Shown: positions 1 through 7,911 of the stretch, one piece after another
How the letters are laid out: each line of letters starts with the position of its first letter
How positions within the stretch are numbered: the stretch's first letter is position 1
Source of the DNA: Oscillospiraceae bacterium
Lineage (GTDB): Bacteria; Bacillota; Clostridia; Oscillospirales; Oscillospiraceae
DNA length: 64,000 nucleotides
Direction: 5' to 3'
Assembly: GCA_017535635.1 (NCBI GenBank)
Contig: JAFXTU010000016.1
Location: forward strand, 1-64,000
Notes under the pieces: generated by a model
The model's input: only the letters and a program-made list of their open reading frames with translations
Told to the model about the DNA's origin: nothing
Databases searched by the model: none
Position numbers and translations under genes: made by a program

Positions 1-1
1 G

Positions 2-1396
2 CTGGCGGAGGAGGGCGGCTTCCTGGACACCCTGGAGGACGTGATGCAGGCCACCTTCGTCCCGGGGCTCGCGGAGAACCAGGCGGCCGTGGCCGCCGGG
101 GGCGAGGCCACCGCCGTGCTGACCAAGGAGTTCTTCGACTGCTTCGTGCTCATGGGCGGCTGCGGCGCGGCCATCTGCCTGCTGATCGCCATCCTGGTTT
201 TCTCCCGCAATCGGGCGCGGCGAGGCCTGGGGCTGACGGCGGCCTTCCCCATGATCTTCAACATCAACGAGCTGATGGTCTTCGGCCTGCCCATCATCTA
301 CAACCCCATCATGCTGATCCCCTTCCTGGCCGTCCCCCTGGTGTGCTACTCGGTGGCCTACTTCGCCATCTCCGCCGGGCTGGTGCCCATGATCACCTCG
401 GAGGTGGCCTGGACCACGCCCATCCTGCTGGGGGGGTTCCGGGCCACGGGCTCCCTGGCGGGAAGCGTGCTGCAACTGGTCAACGTGGTCCTGGGCACGC
501 TCATCTACTTCCCCTTCGTCCGCCTGCTGGACAAGCAGTCCGAGGACACCGCCCGGCACAGCTTCGACATCTTTATGAATTACTTCCGCTCCAGAGAGCA
601 GGCCCTGGGCACGGTGCGGCTCATCGACCAGGACGACGTATACGGGGAGTTCGCCAAGGGTCTCTGCGCCGAGCTGCGGCATGAGCTGGACAAGGGGATC
701 GTGCTGGCCTACCAGCCCCAGTACCACTTCGACGGGCACTGCGTGGGCGCGGAAGCCCTGCTCCGCTGGCGGCACCCGATCTACGGGATGCTCTATCCGC
801 CCCTGGTCTTCAAGCTGGCGGAGGAGGGCGGCTTCCTGGACACCCTGGAGGAGACGGTTCTGACCAAGGCCCTGGAGGACCGGCCGAAGGTCCTGCGCCG
901 CTTCGGGGAGGACGTAAAGCTCTCCGTCAACGTCACCGGGACCACGGTGGTGACTCCCCGCTTCATGCAGTTCTGCCGACAGCTGAACGCCAAGACCCCC
1001 TTCCGGGAGAGCAACATCTGCCTGGAGGTCACGGAGCAGGCGGCCATCTCCTTCAACGACGAGACCCTGGGCGCCCTCCGGGCCCTGCGGGACATGGGCC
1101 TCATGCTGGCCATCGACGACTTCTCCATGGGGCAGACCTCCCTGAACTACCTCAAGGACAACCTCTTCAGCCTCATCAAGCTGGACGGCTCCCTGGTGAA
1201 GGGGCTCTTCACCCATCAGAACTGCCGGGAGATCATCTCCTCCATCACCCAGCTGGCGGATACCCTGAACCTGAAGGTGCTGGCGGAATACGTGGAGACG
1301 GAGGAGGACCGGGCCGTGCTCCACGAGATCGGCTGCGACCTCTACCAGGGCTGGCTCTACTCCCCCGCCGTGTTCCTGTCGGAGAAGGAGAAGTGA
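2..1396 (+). CDS. PTS EIIC (lactose/cellobiose type, partial)-EAL domain fusion protein; 5' end cut by window
   Basis: Membrane-anchored cyclic-di-GMP phosphodiesterase fused to the C-terminal half of a lactose/cellobiose-type PTS EIIC permease. The frame is open from base 2, so the gene is incomplete at the window edge. Counting from the GTG at 41, residues about 1-165 are EIIC (typical stretch ...FNINELMVFGLPIIYNPIM, several membrane segments). An EAL domain follows from about 205. Its catalytic set looks intact: EALLRW (Glu near residue 238), SVN, EVTE, IDDF, IKLD, AEYVE and QGW. Fusion of a sugar-permease-like sensor to EAL suggests that c-di-GMP breakdown responds to a ligand, which is inference. 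Bases 1-39 duplicate an internal part of the EAL coding region exactly (814-852) in the same frame, so the extreme 5' end may be an assembly chimera. A terminator follows at once. Confidence 0.85.
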   Translation: MAEEGGFLDTLEDVMQATFVPGLAENQAAVAAGGEATAVLTKEFFDCFVLMGGCGAAICLLIAILVFSRNRARRGLGLTAAFPMIFNINELMVFGLPIIYNPIMLIPFLAVPLVCYSVAYFAISAGLVPMITSEVAWTTPILLGGFRATGSLAGSVLQLVNVVLGTLIYFPFVRLLDKQSEDTARHSFDIFMNYFRSREQALGTVRLIDQDDVYGEFAKGLCAELRHELDKGIVLAYQPQYHFDGHCVGAEALLRWRHPIYGMLYPPLVFKLAEEGGFLDTLEETVLTKALEDRPKVLRRFGEDVKLSVNVTGTTVVTPRFMQFCRQLNAKTPFRESNICLEVTEQAAISFNDETLGALRALRDMGLMLAIDDFSMGQTSLNYLKDNLFSLIKLDGSLVKGLFTHQNCREIISSITQLADTLNLKVLAEYVETEEDRAVLHEIGCDLYQGWLYSPAVFLSEKEK

Positions 1397-1439
1397 TCCC
1401 GCCGGGATGCGGAGGCGATCATAGAAGCATTTCACAGAC

Positions 1440-1468
1440 GCGCCGCGGAGCATTCCGCGGCGCGCTCT
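1440..1468 (+). terminator. Intrinsic terminator after the EIIC-EAL gene
   Basis: A 9-bp perfect stem (GCGCCGCGG at 1440-1448 with CCGCGGCGC at 1455-1463) with a 6-nt loop, followed by a short T-rich stretch. It lies about 45 bp after the stop codon. Confidence 0.7.
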
Positions 1469-1501
1469 TTGAATTTTCTGAAAAGAATTTTCAAAACCCT
1501 C

Positions 1502-1553
1502 TTGACAGCGTAACATAGTTATGTTACGATACGGCCAAAAGATAACACTGTTA
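1502..1553 (+). promoter_or_regulatory. Sigma-A promoter with two palindromic operators (YhbD-like autoregulation)
   Basis: TTGACA at 1502-1507 and TACGAT at 1525-1530 with a 17-bp spacer. A perfect palindrome, CGTAACATA-GT-TATGTTACG (1509-1528), fills the spacer and part of the -10. A second dyad, TAACA-C-TGTTA (1543-1553), covers the transcription start region. The placement predicts repression by the HTH protein encoded just downstream; the binding partner is inferred. Confidence 0.75.
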
Positions 1554-1574
1554 CGCAGAAAGGAGACGATACCC

Positions 1575-1964
1575 CTGTCAGACGAAAAATGGATCACCAA
1601 GAAGGAGCTGCTGGAGCGCTATAACATCTCCTACGGGGCCCTGTACCGCTGGAAGCGGAAGGGCCTGATCCCGGAGGAATGGTTCCTGCGCAAGGCGACC
1701 ACCACGGGGCAGGAGACCTTTTTCCCGGAGGCCCTGATCACCGAGCGGGTGGAGCTGATCCTGGGCAGCCGGAACGAGGTGGAGCTGGACGAGCTGGCAA
1801 GAAGGCTCCGGGGCGGCGAAAAGGAGGCCTGGGTCCTCACCGTGGGCACGACCTACGGGGACAAGCGCTTCCAGATGGAGGACGTGAAGAGCATCGTCCT
1901 GTGCCAGGGCGAGAGGCAAGTGGACGTGACCGGGCTGGTCACGGAAAAGACGAAGGAGGCTTGA
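1575..1964 (+). CDS. YhbD-like (DUF4004) MerR-type HTH regulator
   Basis: Predicted DNA-binding regulator of about 129 residues resembling Bacillus YhbD (DUF4004). The N-terminal helix-turn-helix has the ITKKELLERYNISYGALYRW pattern of MerR-like proteins. Start choice: the upstream ATG at 1521 lies inside the promoter -10 region and upstream of the expected transcription start, so it cannot be used. The ribosome binding site AGGAG at 1561-1565 points to a CTG start at 1575 (Met-Ser-Asp-Glu-Lys), an unusual start codon. It forms an operon with the bactofilin-like gene 3 nt downstream, the same pairing as yhbD with yhbE/yhbF in Bacillus. Two palindromes over its promoter suggest self-repression. 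Confidence 0.75.
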   Translation: MSDEKWITKKELLERYNISYGALYRWKRKGLIPEEWFLRKATTTGQETFFPEALITERVELILGSRNEVELDELARRLRGGEKEAWVLTVGTTYGDKRFQMEDVKSIVLCQGERQVDVTGLVTEKTKEA

Positions 1965-1967
1965 AAT

Positions 1968-2753
1968 ATGGATATGAAGATCTCCGGCGCCGGGGTGCTC
2001 TCCGGCGGCGAATATGAGGAAGTACAGATCAGCGGCAGCGTTAAGATCGAGGGCGGCGTCCGCTGCCGGACCTTTCTGGGCTCCGGCGCCGTGAAGGGAG
2101 AAGGGGAGCTCTCCTGTGAGGAAAAGCTCGTCGCCTCCGGCAGTACGGAGTTCGACGGCTCCATCCGCGCCGGAAACGCTCTGGTCACCGGCTCGCTGAA
2201 ATGCGCCGCGCTCTCGGTGGAGGCGGAAGCCCGGCTCTCCGGCAGCGTCAACCTGGAGGGCAAGCTCTCCGGCGGGGATATCTGGGTCAGCGGCGGCAGC
2301 CTTCGGGCAGGAGAAGGCATTGAGGCGGAGTCCTTCCACTTCTCCGGCTCCGGGTACGGCCCCAACACCTTCGGCAGCAAGCTGGACTGCGAGGGCCTGC
2401 TGAACGCCGAGACGGTGAAGATGACCCTGGGGCAGGGGCATTACAGCGTGAGTGCCATCGGCGGCGGCACCGTCACCGTGAAGGGAGCCAAGGAGGAGGG
2501 GCCCTTCTCCCCCTTCGGCGGCTTCCCCGGCTTTACACCCTTCGGCGCTCCCTGGGGAAAGCCGCCCCAGGGCAGCCTGAACGTCACGGAGAGCATCGAG
2601 GCGGACCGGGTGGAGCTGGAAAACACCGTCTGCCCCCTGGTGACGGGCCGGACGGTCAAGATCGGCAAGGGCTGCAAGATCGGCACCGTCCGCTACAGCG
2701 AAAGCCTGGACCTGGACCCGAAAGCCCAGGTGGAGAAGCAGGAAAAGCTCTGA
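1968..2753 (+). CDS. Polymer-forming (bactofilin-like, YhbE/YhbF family) protein
   Basis: Predicted beta-helical, polymer-forming protein of 261 residues with no signal peptide or membrane segment. It shows repeated short hydrophobic/Gly-Ser strands such as ISGSVKIEGGV and SGSVNLEGKLSGGD, typical of bactofilin/DUF583 proteins that build cytoplasmic scaffolds. A Gly/Pro/Phe-rich insertion at about 180-205 breaks the repeat. It has an AAGGAGG ribosome binding site and starts 3 nt after the YhbD-like gene, so the two are almost certainly co-transcribed. In Bacillus the equivalents are separate yhbE and yhbF genes. The cellular role is unknown. Confidence 0.75.
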   Translation: MDMKISGAGVLSGGEYEEVQISGSVKIEGGVRCRTFLGSGAVKGEGELSCEEKLVASGSTEFDGSIRAGNALVTGSLKCAALSVEAEARLSGSVNLEGKLSGGDIWVSGGSLRAGEGIEAESFHFSGSGYGPNTFGSKLDCEGLLNAETVKMTLGQGHYSVSAIGGGTVTVKGAKEEGPFSPFGGFPGFTPFGAPWGKPPQGSLNVTESIEADRVELENTVCPLVTGRTVKIGKGCKIGTVRYSESLDLDPKAQVEKQEKL

Positions 2754-2790
2754 TCCACGATACACGATAACTCATCTTTTTTCTTCCTTT

Positions 2791-2822
2791 CGGAGGGCGG
2801 TCGCCGCGGCGGCCGCCCTCCG
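2791..2822. repeat. GC-rich hairpin in the convergent intergenic region
   Basis: A perfect 10-bp inverted repeat (CGGAGGGCGG with CCGCCCTCCG) between the convergent bactofilin-like and amidohydrolase genes. It probably helps end transcription from one or both sides, but neither strand has a T-run after the stem, so it is not a canonical intrinsic terminator. Confidence 0.4.
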
Positions 2823-2908
2823 TTCTCCGGCACGGGATGCTCCGCCTCCGGATCGTTGGCGGTGGCCCGCTCCCCGCTCTTTCCGACAGTTCACAAGCGA
2901 TCGTTTTC

Positions 2909-3772
2909 CTATCCCCCGAAGACAAAGCGGCGGCGTACCGCCTCGTCCCCCCGGCGCAGCTCCTCCTCCGCAAAGCCCGCGGCGGCCAGGAGGGCATGCT
3001 CCAGGTGGATGCCCGTGTCCGGCGGGACGTTCACCGCCCCGGCGTCGGACCCCGCCGCCACCAGGACCCCCAGGTCTCTGGCCTTTCGCAGATTGAGGCA
3101 GGCGTGGCGGATATTCTCCTCCGCGACCCCGGGGGCAAAGCCCGCCCGGCCCGCGAAGCCCGCCGTAGCCGCCAGGGTGGGGACCCAGACCGCCCCGGTC
3201 TCCTTCAAGAGGGACAGGCACTCGTCGTCCATGAAATAGCCGTGCTCCACGCTGTCCAGCCCCGCCCGGAGGGCGGCCTTAATGCGCTCCGCCCCGTTCA
3301 CATGGGCCATGACCCGGAAGCCCTCCCCATGGGCGATCTTCATGAGCCCCGGGATCTCGTCAGGCTCCAGGCCGCCGCCGGAGAGGCCCCCGAAGCTCTG
3401 GAAATCCATGATGCCGGAGATCATGAGCTTGATAAAATCCGCTTTTTGCGCCTTCGCCTCCAGCACCAGGGAATAAAAGTCCTTCGGCGTATCGAAGGGG
3501 TGGCCCACCAGGCCCCCGTACATCCCCCGCTTGTGGACGGCAAAGCAGCAGGTCCGGTATTCGATGCCGTACTCCGGCGCCCGGCTCCGGGCATAGACGG
3601 AGGCCCCCAGCTTGTCTCCCCCGTCCCGGTAGTAGGCGACCCCCGCCGCCTGCAGGGCGGCGAGGCGGGCGTCGATGACTTCCCGGACAACGCCGTTTCT
3701 GTGGAGCTCGAAGGCCTCCCGGAAAACGTGTCCGTCCATAAAAATGTGCCCGTGGCACTCGTAATAGGACAT
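2909..3772 (-). CDS. Amidohydrolase-superfamily metallo-hydrolase (barrel-only)
   Basis: Predicted metal-dependent hydrolase of 287 residues in the amidohydrolase (PF01979-like) superfamily; substrate unknown. Visible metal-site motifs in order: HGH near the N-terminus, Lys in FIKLMISG (the usual carboxylated lysine), His in MAHVNG, His in SVEHGYF and Asp in GSDAG. The protein begins right at the HxH motif, so the beta-sandwich half that usually precedes the barrel is absent; family members are usually 380-430 residues. It lies 9 nt after the SDR gene stop and is probably translated from the same mRNA. This suggests a shared catabolic pathway, perhaps for a sugar acid or lactone, which is inference. 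Confidence 0.75.
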   Translation of the reverse strand: MSYYECHGHIFMDGHVFREAFELHRNGVVREVIDARLAALQAAGVAYYRDGGDKLGASVYARSRAPEYGIEYRTCCFAVHKRGMYGGLVGHPFDTPKDFYSLVLEAKAQKADFIKLMISGIMDFQSFGGLSGGGLEPDEIPGLMKIAHGEGFRVMAHVNGAERIKAALRAGLDSVEHGYFMDDECLSLLKETGAVWVPTLAATAGFAGRAGFAPGVAEENIRHACLNLRKARDLGVLVAAGSDAGAVNVPPDTGIHLEHALLAAAGFAEEELRRGDEAVRRRFVFGG

Positions 3773-3781
3773 CTCCCCGCC

Positions 3782-4573
3782 TTACAGCACCGTGGAGAAG
3801 CCGCCGTCCACCTTGATGTCGGCGCCGTTAATGTAGTCGCTGGCGCGGCTCGCCAGGAACACGGCGGTGCCCATCAGGTCTCCCAGGGTGCCCCAGCGGC
3901 CCAGGGAGATGCGGTCGGTGATGTGCTTATAGAACACCGGGTCGTCGGAGATGGCCCGGTTCACCTCGGTGTAAATGAAGCCGGGGCAGATGGCGTTGCA
4001 CTGGATGTTATACTTTCCAAGCTCGTTGGCGAAGCTGCGGGTGATGCCCACGACTCCGTGCTTGGCGGTGACATAGGCGGGACACTTGGCGTCGGCGGTG
4101 TAGCTCAGGGCGGAGCCGATGTTGATGATCTTTCCGTGGCCCTGCCTGGCCATGACCTTGGCAACCTCATGGCCCAGGAGGTAAACGGCGTTCATGTTCA
4201 CGGCGATGACCCGGTCCCAGCCCTCGTCGGGGAAGTCCAGGAATTCCTCGAAGCAGTTGGTCCCGGCGTTGTTCACCAGGATGTCGATCTTGCCGTAGGC
4301 CTCCAGGCACTTGTCGGGGATGCTGCGGAGATATTCCCGGTCCTGCAGGTCGCCCCGGTAGAATTCCACCCGCCGCCCCTCGGCCTCGATAAGCTCCTTA
4401 ATGTCCTTCACGTCCTCGGTGTAGTGGGGGATGAAGAGGTCCGCCCCCGCCCGGGCGAAGGCCAGGGCGTAGCCCATGCCCAGGCCCTGGTTGGCGCCGG
4501 TGACGATGGCCACCTTGCCCTTGAGGCTGAAAAAGTCCATGGAAAAGCCGGAGATCTGTTCTACGTTGGTCAT
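3782..4573 (-). CDS. SDR-family NAD(P)-dependent oxidoreductase (gluconate 5-dehydrogenase/KduD-like)
   Basis: Classical short-chain dehydrogenase of 263 residues that oxidises or reduces a hydroxyl/keto substrate with NAD(P). Motifs: cofactor site TGANQGLGMG, NNAG, catalytic Ser in NIGSALSY, and YVTAK as the Tyr-x3-Lys pair. The C-terminal part (GADIKVDGG) is like gluconate 5-dehydrogenase and 2-deoxy-gluconate 3-dehydrogenase. The start at 4573 is preferred over an in-frame upstream ATG because AGGAGG lies 8 nt before it. It is the first gene of a two-gene minus-strand operon with the amidohydrolase and is divergent from the helicase gene. The substrate is unproven. Confidence 0.8.
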   Translation of the reverse strand: MTNVEQISGFSMDFFSLKGKVAIVTGANQGLGMGYALAFARAGADLFIPHYTEDVKDIKELIEAEGRRVEFYRGDLQDREYLRSIPDKCLEAYGKIDILVNNAGTNCFEEFLDFPDEGWDRVIAVNMNAVYLLGHEVAKVMARQGHGKIINIGSALSYTADAKCPAYVTAKHGVVGITRSFANELGKYNIQCNAICPGFIYTEVNRAISDDPVFYKHITDRISLGRWGTLGDLMGTAVFLASRASDYINGADIKVDGGFSTVL

Positions 4574-4718
4574 ACTGAAATCCTCCTGTACGGTGATTTG
4601 AGTCCATATATCCACAGTCTAGCACATTTTTGCCCCCGTGGGAAGCGCCGACATTGTAAAAGGGAGGAAACTGTGATAGACTATTTCAGATTTGTATCAT
4701 TTACACAGGAGAAACGCG

Positions 4719-6962
4719 ATGTCAGGCGGAAAAAACGGAAAAAACTGGACGGCGGGCACTTTGAAAAGCCGGGGCTGGACGGAGGCGCTGACGAAGGAGC
4801 TCCTTCCCAAGCCCATGTACCGGCACTTCAACGGCAGGAGCGTCCGCACCTGGAATAAAGAGACCGTCCTGGAGGCGGAGAAGAGCGAGCGCTTCATCGC
4901 CGTCGCCGAGGCGGAAAAGCGGGCCAGGGAGGAGGCGGAGGGGCGGGAGAAAGAGAGCCTCGCCGGAGATCTCAGCGCCTCCCTGCGCCTTCTGGACGAG
5001 TGCTGGCGCTCTCCGGAGGAGGATACGAGCGCGGCGAAGCTGGCCGCCCTCTATCACAAGGGCATCCGGAGCCTCATGGCCGGGGCCTCCCAGCGCTCCC
5101 TCCGGGAGGGGAAGGCCCTGAGCTACGCGGGCCACCTGCTGGCCCTAAGGCAGCACGCCGGAGACGGGGACGCCTCCCCCGCCACGGAGATGAAGCGCTT
5201 CGCCGCCTCCGGCTACTGGCTGGGAAGGGCCCCGGAGAACCTGAAGGAAAAGCTCCGGGAGGGCTATACCTCCGCCCTCCTGGCGGCCGCTGAGCGGGCC
5301 GCGGCGGACTTCGCCGCCGCCCAGCCGGAGACGGACATTCATGCCCTCCTCACCATGGAGGACTTCCCCGTCCAGGAGCTCATGAGCCATCCCCTGAGCT
5401 ATATTTACTCCGTCCACTACGTTCCCCGGGCCATCCGGAGCAGTCTGGAGCTGCTGGTGGCCCTGAACCCCAAGGACGAGTACCCGGAGGCGCGGGCCTT
5501 ACAGCGCCACTTTGTGGTCCACATCGGCGGCACCAACACCGGCAAGACCTACGCGGGCTTCCAGCGCCTGATCCGGGCTCAGACCGGGGTGTACCTGGCC
5601 CCCCTGCGCTTACTGGCCCTGGAAGCCCAGGAGACCCTGCTGGACTACGGCGTGAACTGCAGCCTCACCACCGGCGAGGAGGAGGACGTGCGCCAGGGGG
5701 ACACCCACGTGGCCGCCACGGCCGAGAAGCTGGACATGAAGCGGCACTTCGACGTGGCGGTGATCGACGAGTGCCAGATGATCTCCGACCGGGAGCGGGG
5801 CTACGCCTGGACGAGAGCCATCCTGGGGGTACTGGCGGAGGAGGTGCACCTCTGCGCCGCCCCGGAGGCGAAAAACCTGCTCCTGCGGCTCATCCGGGCC
5901 TGCGGGGACTCCTTCGAGGTCATCGAACACCAGCGGAAGACCCCCCTTCTCTGCATGAACCGGGTGGTGGACTACCTGGACATCCAGCCCGGGGACGCCC
6001 TCATCACCTTCTCCAAGGTGGGGGTCCTGAGCGTGGCGGAGGACCTCAGGATGCACGGCAAGGAGGCCGCCATCATCTACGGAGCCCTGCCCTACGCTAC
6101 CCGGCGCAAGCAGGTGGAGGGCTTCCTCAACCACGAGCGGCAGTACGTGGTCTCCACCGACGCCATCGGCATGGGGCTGAACCTCCCCATCCGCCGGATC
6201 ATCTTCATGGACACCTCCAAGTTCGACGGGCGGGAACGGCGGCCCTTAAAGCCGGAGGAGGTCCAGCAGATCGCGGGCCGGGCCGGGCGCTACGGCATCT
6301 ACGACAAGGGCTATGTGGGGGCTACGGAGAACCTGAGCCTCATTCAGACCGCCATGGAGACGGTGGTGCCGCCGCTCACCTACGCCGTGGCCGGGTTCAG
6401 CGACCTGGTGCTCATGGTGGATTTCGACCTGCTGGAGGTGCTGGAGGTCTGGAACCGGATGCCCACGGTGGAGCCCTACCAAAAGCTGGACATCACCCGC
6501 TATATCACCATCATCTCCCAGATGCGGGAGCGGGGCTTTCGTTTCCCCAAGGAGCAGGAGCTGGCGGCGGCCAACATCCCCTTCGACGAGACGGACGACG
6601 AGCTCATCATGCTCTTTTACCGCTTCCTCCGGGCCTACTCCAATGGGGAAGAACCGGAGCAGCCCGTGCTCCAGGAGAAGAAGACGGCCTATACCCTGCC
6701 GGAGCTGGAGCTCTACTACCGGAAGCTGGACCTTTACTTCTCCTTCTGCAAGGCCTTCTCCTGCCCCGTGGACACGGACGCCCTGAAGGACGAGCGGGAG
6801 AAGACCGCCGACCTCATCAACATGATCCTGCTGCACAACCTGCGGAACAACATCCGCTTCTGCGACCGCTGCGGCGCCGCCATGCCCCTGCACCACTCCG
6901 GACGGATCTGCAACGACTGCTACGCCCGCATCCGCCGGGGCTACTCCCGAAAGAGAGGGTAA
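4719..6962 (+). CDS. SUV3-like DExH-box RNA helicase with C-terminal zinc ribbon
   Basis: Predicted ATP-dependent RNA helicase of 747 residues. The N-terminal 230 residues are charged and not recognised. Walker A is GGTNTGKT, Walker B is DECQM (a DExQ/H variant), and the C-terminal RecA domain ends with QQIAGRAGRYG (motif VI). This set resembles mitochondrial SUV3 and its Clostridia relatives. The last 35 residues carry a zinc ribbon (CDRCG...CNDCY) followed by a basic tail, suitable for RNA binding. ATG at 4719 follows CAGGAGA; a weak TTGTAA-17-TAGACT promoter lies at 4654-4682. It is followed 4 nt later by prmA and then an RNA methyltransferase, so the operon looks dedicated to ribosome/RNA maintenance. 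Confidence 0.8.
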   Translation: MSGGKNGKNWTAGTLKSRGWTEALTKELLPKPMYRHFNGRSVRTWNKETVLEAEKSERFIAVAEAEKRAREEAEGREKESLAGDLSASLRLLDECWRSPEEDTSAAKLAALYHKGIRSLMAGASQRSLREGKALSYAGHLLALRQHAGDGDASPATEMKRFAASGYWLGRAPENLKEKLREGYTSALLAAAERAAADFAAAQPETDIHALLTMEDFPVQELMSHPLSYIYSVHYVPRAIRSSLELLVALNPKDEYPEARALQRHFVVHIGGTNTGKTYAGFQRLIRAQTGVYLAPLRLLALEAQETLLDYGVNCSLTTGEEEDVRQGDTHVAATAEKLDMKRHFDVAVIDECQMISDRERGYAWTRAILGVLAEEVHLCAAPEAKNLLLRLIRACGDSFEVIEHQRKTPLLCMNRVVDYLDIQPGDALITFSKVGVLSVAEDLRMHGKEAAIIYGALPYATRRKQVEGFLNHERQYVVSTDAIGMGLNLPIRRIIFMDTSKFDGRERRPLKPEEVQQIAGRAGRYGIYDKGYVGATENLSLIQTAMETVVPPLTYAVAGFSDLVLMVDFDLLEVLEVWNRMPTVEPYQKLDITRYITIISQMRERGFRFPKEQELAAANIPFDETDDELIMLFYRFLRAYSNGEEPEQPVLQEKKTAYTLPELELYYRKLDLYFSFCKAFSCPVDTDALKDEREKTADLINMILLHNLRNNIRFCDRCGAAMPLHHSGRICNDCYARIRRGYSRKRG

Positions 6963-6966
6963 GGGG

Positions 6967-7911
6967 ATGGAGTGGATCGAAGTCAGCGTGGACGCCCCGG
7001 ACCGGGACACGGAAAAGCTCTCCCTGCTGCTGGAAGGCCTGGGAGTGGAGGGCCTTATTGTGGAGGACGAGGCGGATCTCGACGCCTTTGTGCGGGAGAA
7101 CGGGCAGTACTGGGACGCGGTGGACGAGGGCTTTCGGGCTCTGCGGCGCGGCGCGGCCCGGGTGAAATTCTACCTCTCCGCCGATGAGGAGGGGGAAAAG
7201 GCCCTCCTTACTCTGACCCGGAGCCTTGCTGCGGCGGGGTACGCTCTTCAAAGAAGCAGCGTCCGGGACGAGGACTGGGAAAACAAGTGGAAGGAATACT
7301 ATCAGCCCATCCCGGTGGGTCTTCGGCTCCTGATCCTGCCGGAATGGCTGCGCCATACCCCTGCGGAGGGCCGGGTCCCCCTGCTGCTGGACCCGGGCCT
7401 CAGCTTCGGCACCGGGGCCCACCCCAGCACGAGGATGTGTCTGGAGGCCCTGGAGCCGCTGGCGGAGGGGGCGGAAAAGGTGCTGGACCTGGGCTGCGGC
7501 AGCGGCATCCTGGCCATCGCCGCCCTGCTCCTGGGGGCGAGGGAGGCCCTGGGCTGCGACATTGACCCCAACGTGCCCGCCATCGCGGCGGAAAACGCCG
7601 CCCTGAACGGGGTGGAGGAGCGCTTTCATGCCCTCTGCGGGGACGCCGCCGGGGATGAAGCCCTGCGGCAGACCATCGGCGGTGCGGAATATGACCTTAT
7701 CTTTATGAACATCGTGACCGACGTGATCCTCCGCCTTTTGCCGGACATTCCCCGGTGGCTGAAGAAGGGCGGGACCCTCCTGCTCTCCGGCGTCATCGAC
7801 GGGCGGGAGGGGGAGATCGAAGAAGCCCTGCGTTCCGCGGGCTGGCGGTATACCCGAAGGAGGCTGGAGGACTGGCACTCCTTTGTATGCACGGGAGGTG
7901 AAACGGCATGA
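6967..7911 (+). CDS. prmA: Ribosomal protein L11 methyltransferase PrmA
   Basis: S-adenosylmethionine-dependent methyltransferase (314 residues) that trimethylates ribosomal protein L11. It has the PrmA N-terminal domain (WIEVSVDAPDRDTEKL), a central DPGLSFGTGAHPSTRM segment, SAM motif I LDLGCGSGILAIAA, motif II GCDIDP and the NIVTDVI motif. Length matches the family. The start ATG follows AGGGG and sits 4 nt after the helicase stop. The gene overlaps the following RNA methyltransferase by ATGA, which indicates translational coupling. Confidence 0.93.
   Translation: MEWIEVSVDAPDRDTEKLSLLLEGLGVEGLIVEDEADLDAFVRENGQYWDAVDEGFRALRRGAARVKFYLSADEEGEKALLTLTRSLAAAGYALQRSSVRDEDWENKWKEYYQPIPVGLRLLILPEWLRHTPAEGRVPLLLDPGLSFGTGAHPSTRMCLEALEPLAEGAEKVLDLGCGSGILAIAALLLGAREALGCDIDPNVPAIAAENAALNGVEERFHALCGDAAGDEALRQTIGGAEYDLIFMNIVTDVILRLLPDIPRWLKKGGTLLLSGVIDGREGEIEEALRSAGWRYTRRRLEDWHSFVCTGGETA

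Noticed and set aside
1521..1574. N-terminal extension of the YhbD-like protein
   Set aside because: These codons overlap the -10 and operator and lie largely upstream of or at the predicted transcription start.
2837..4858. 673-codon plus-strand frame across the SDR and amidohydrolase genes
   Set aside because: It is antisense to two genes with clear motifs, and shows no ribosome site or domain.
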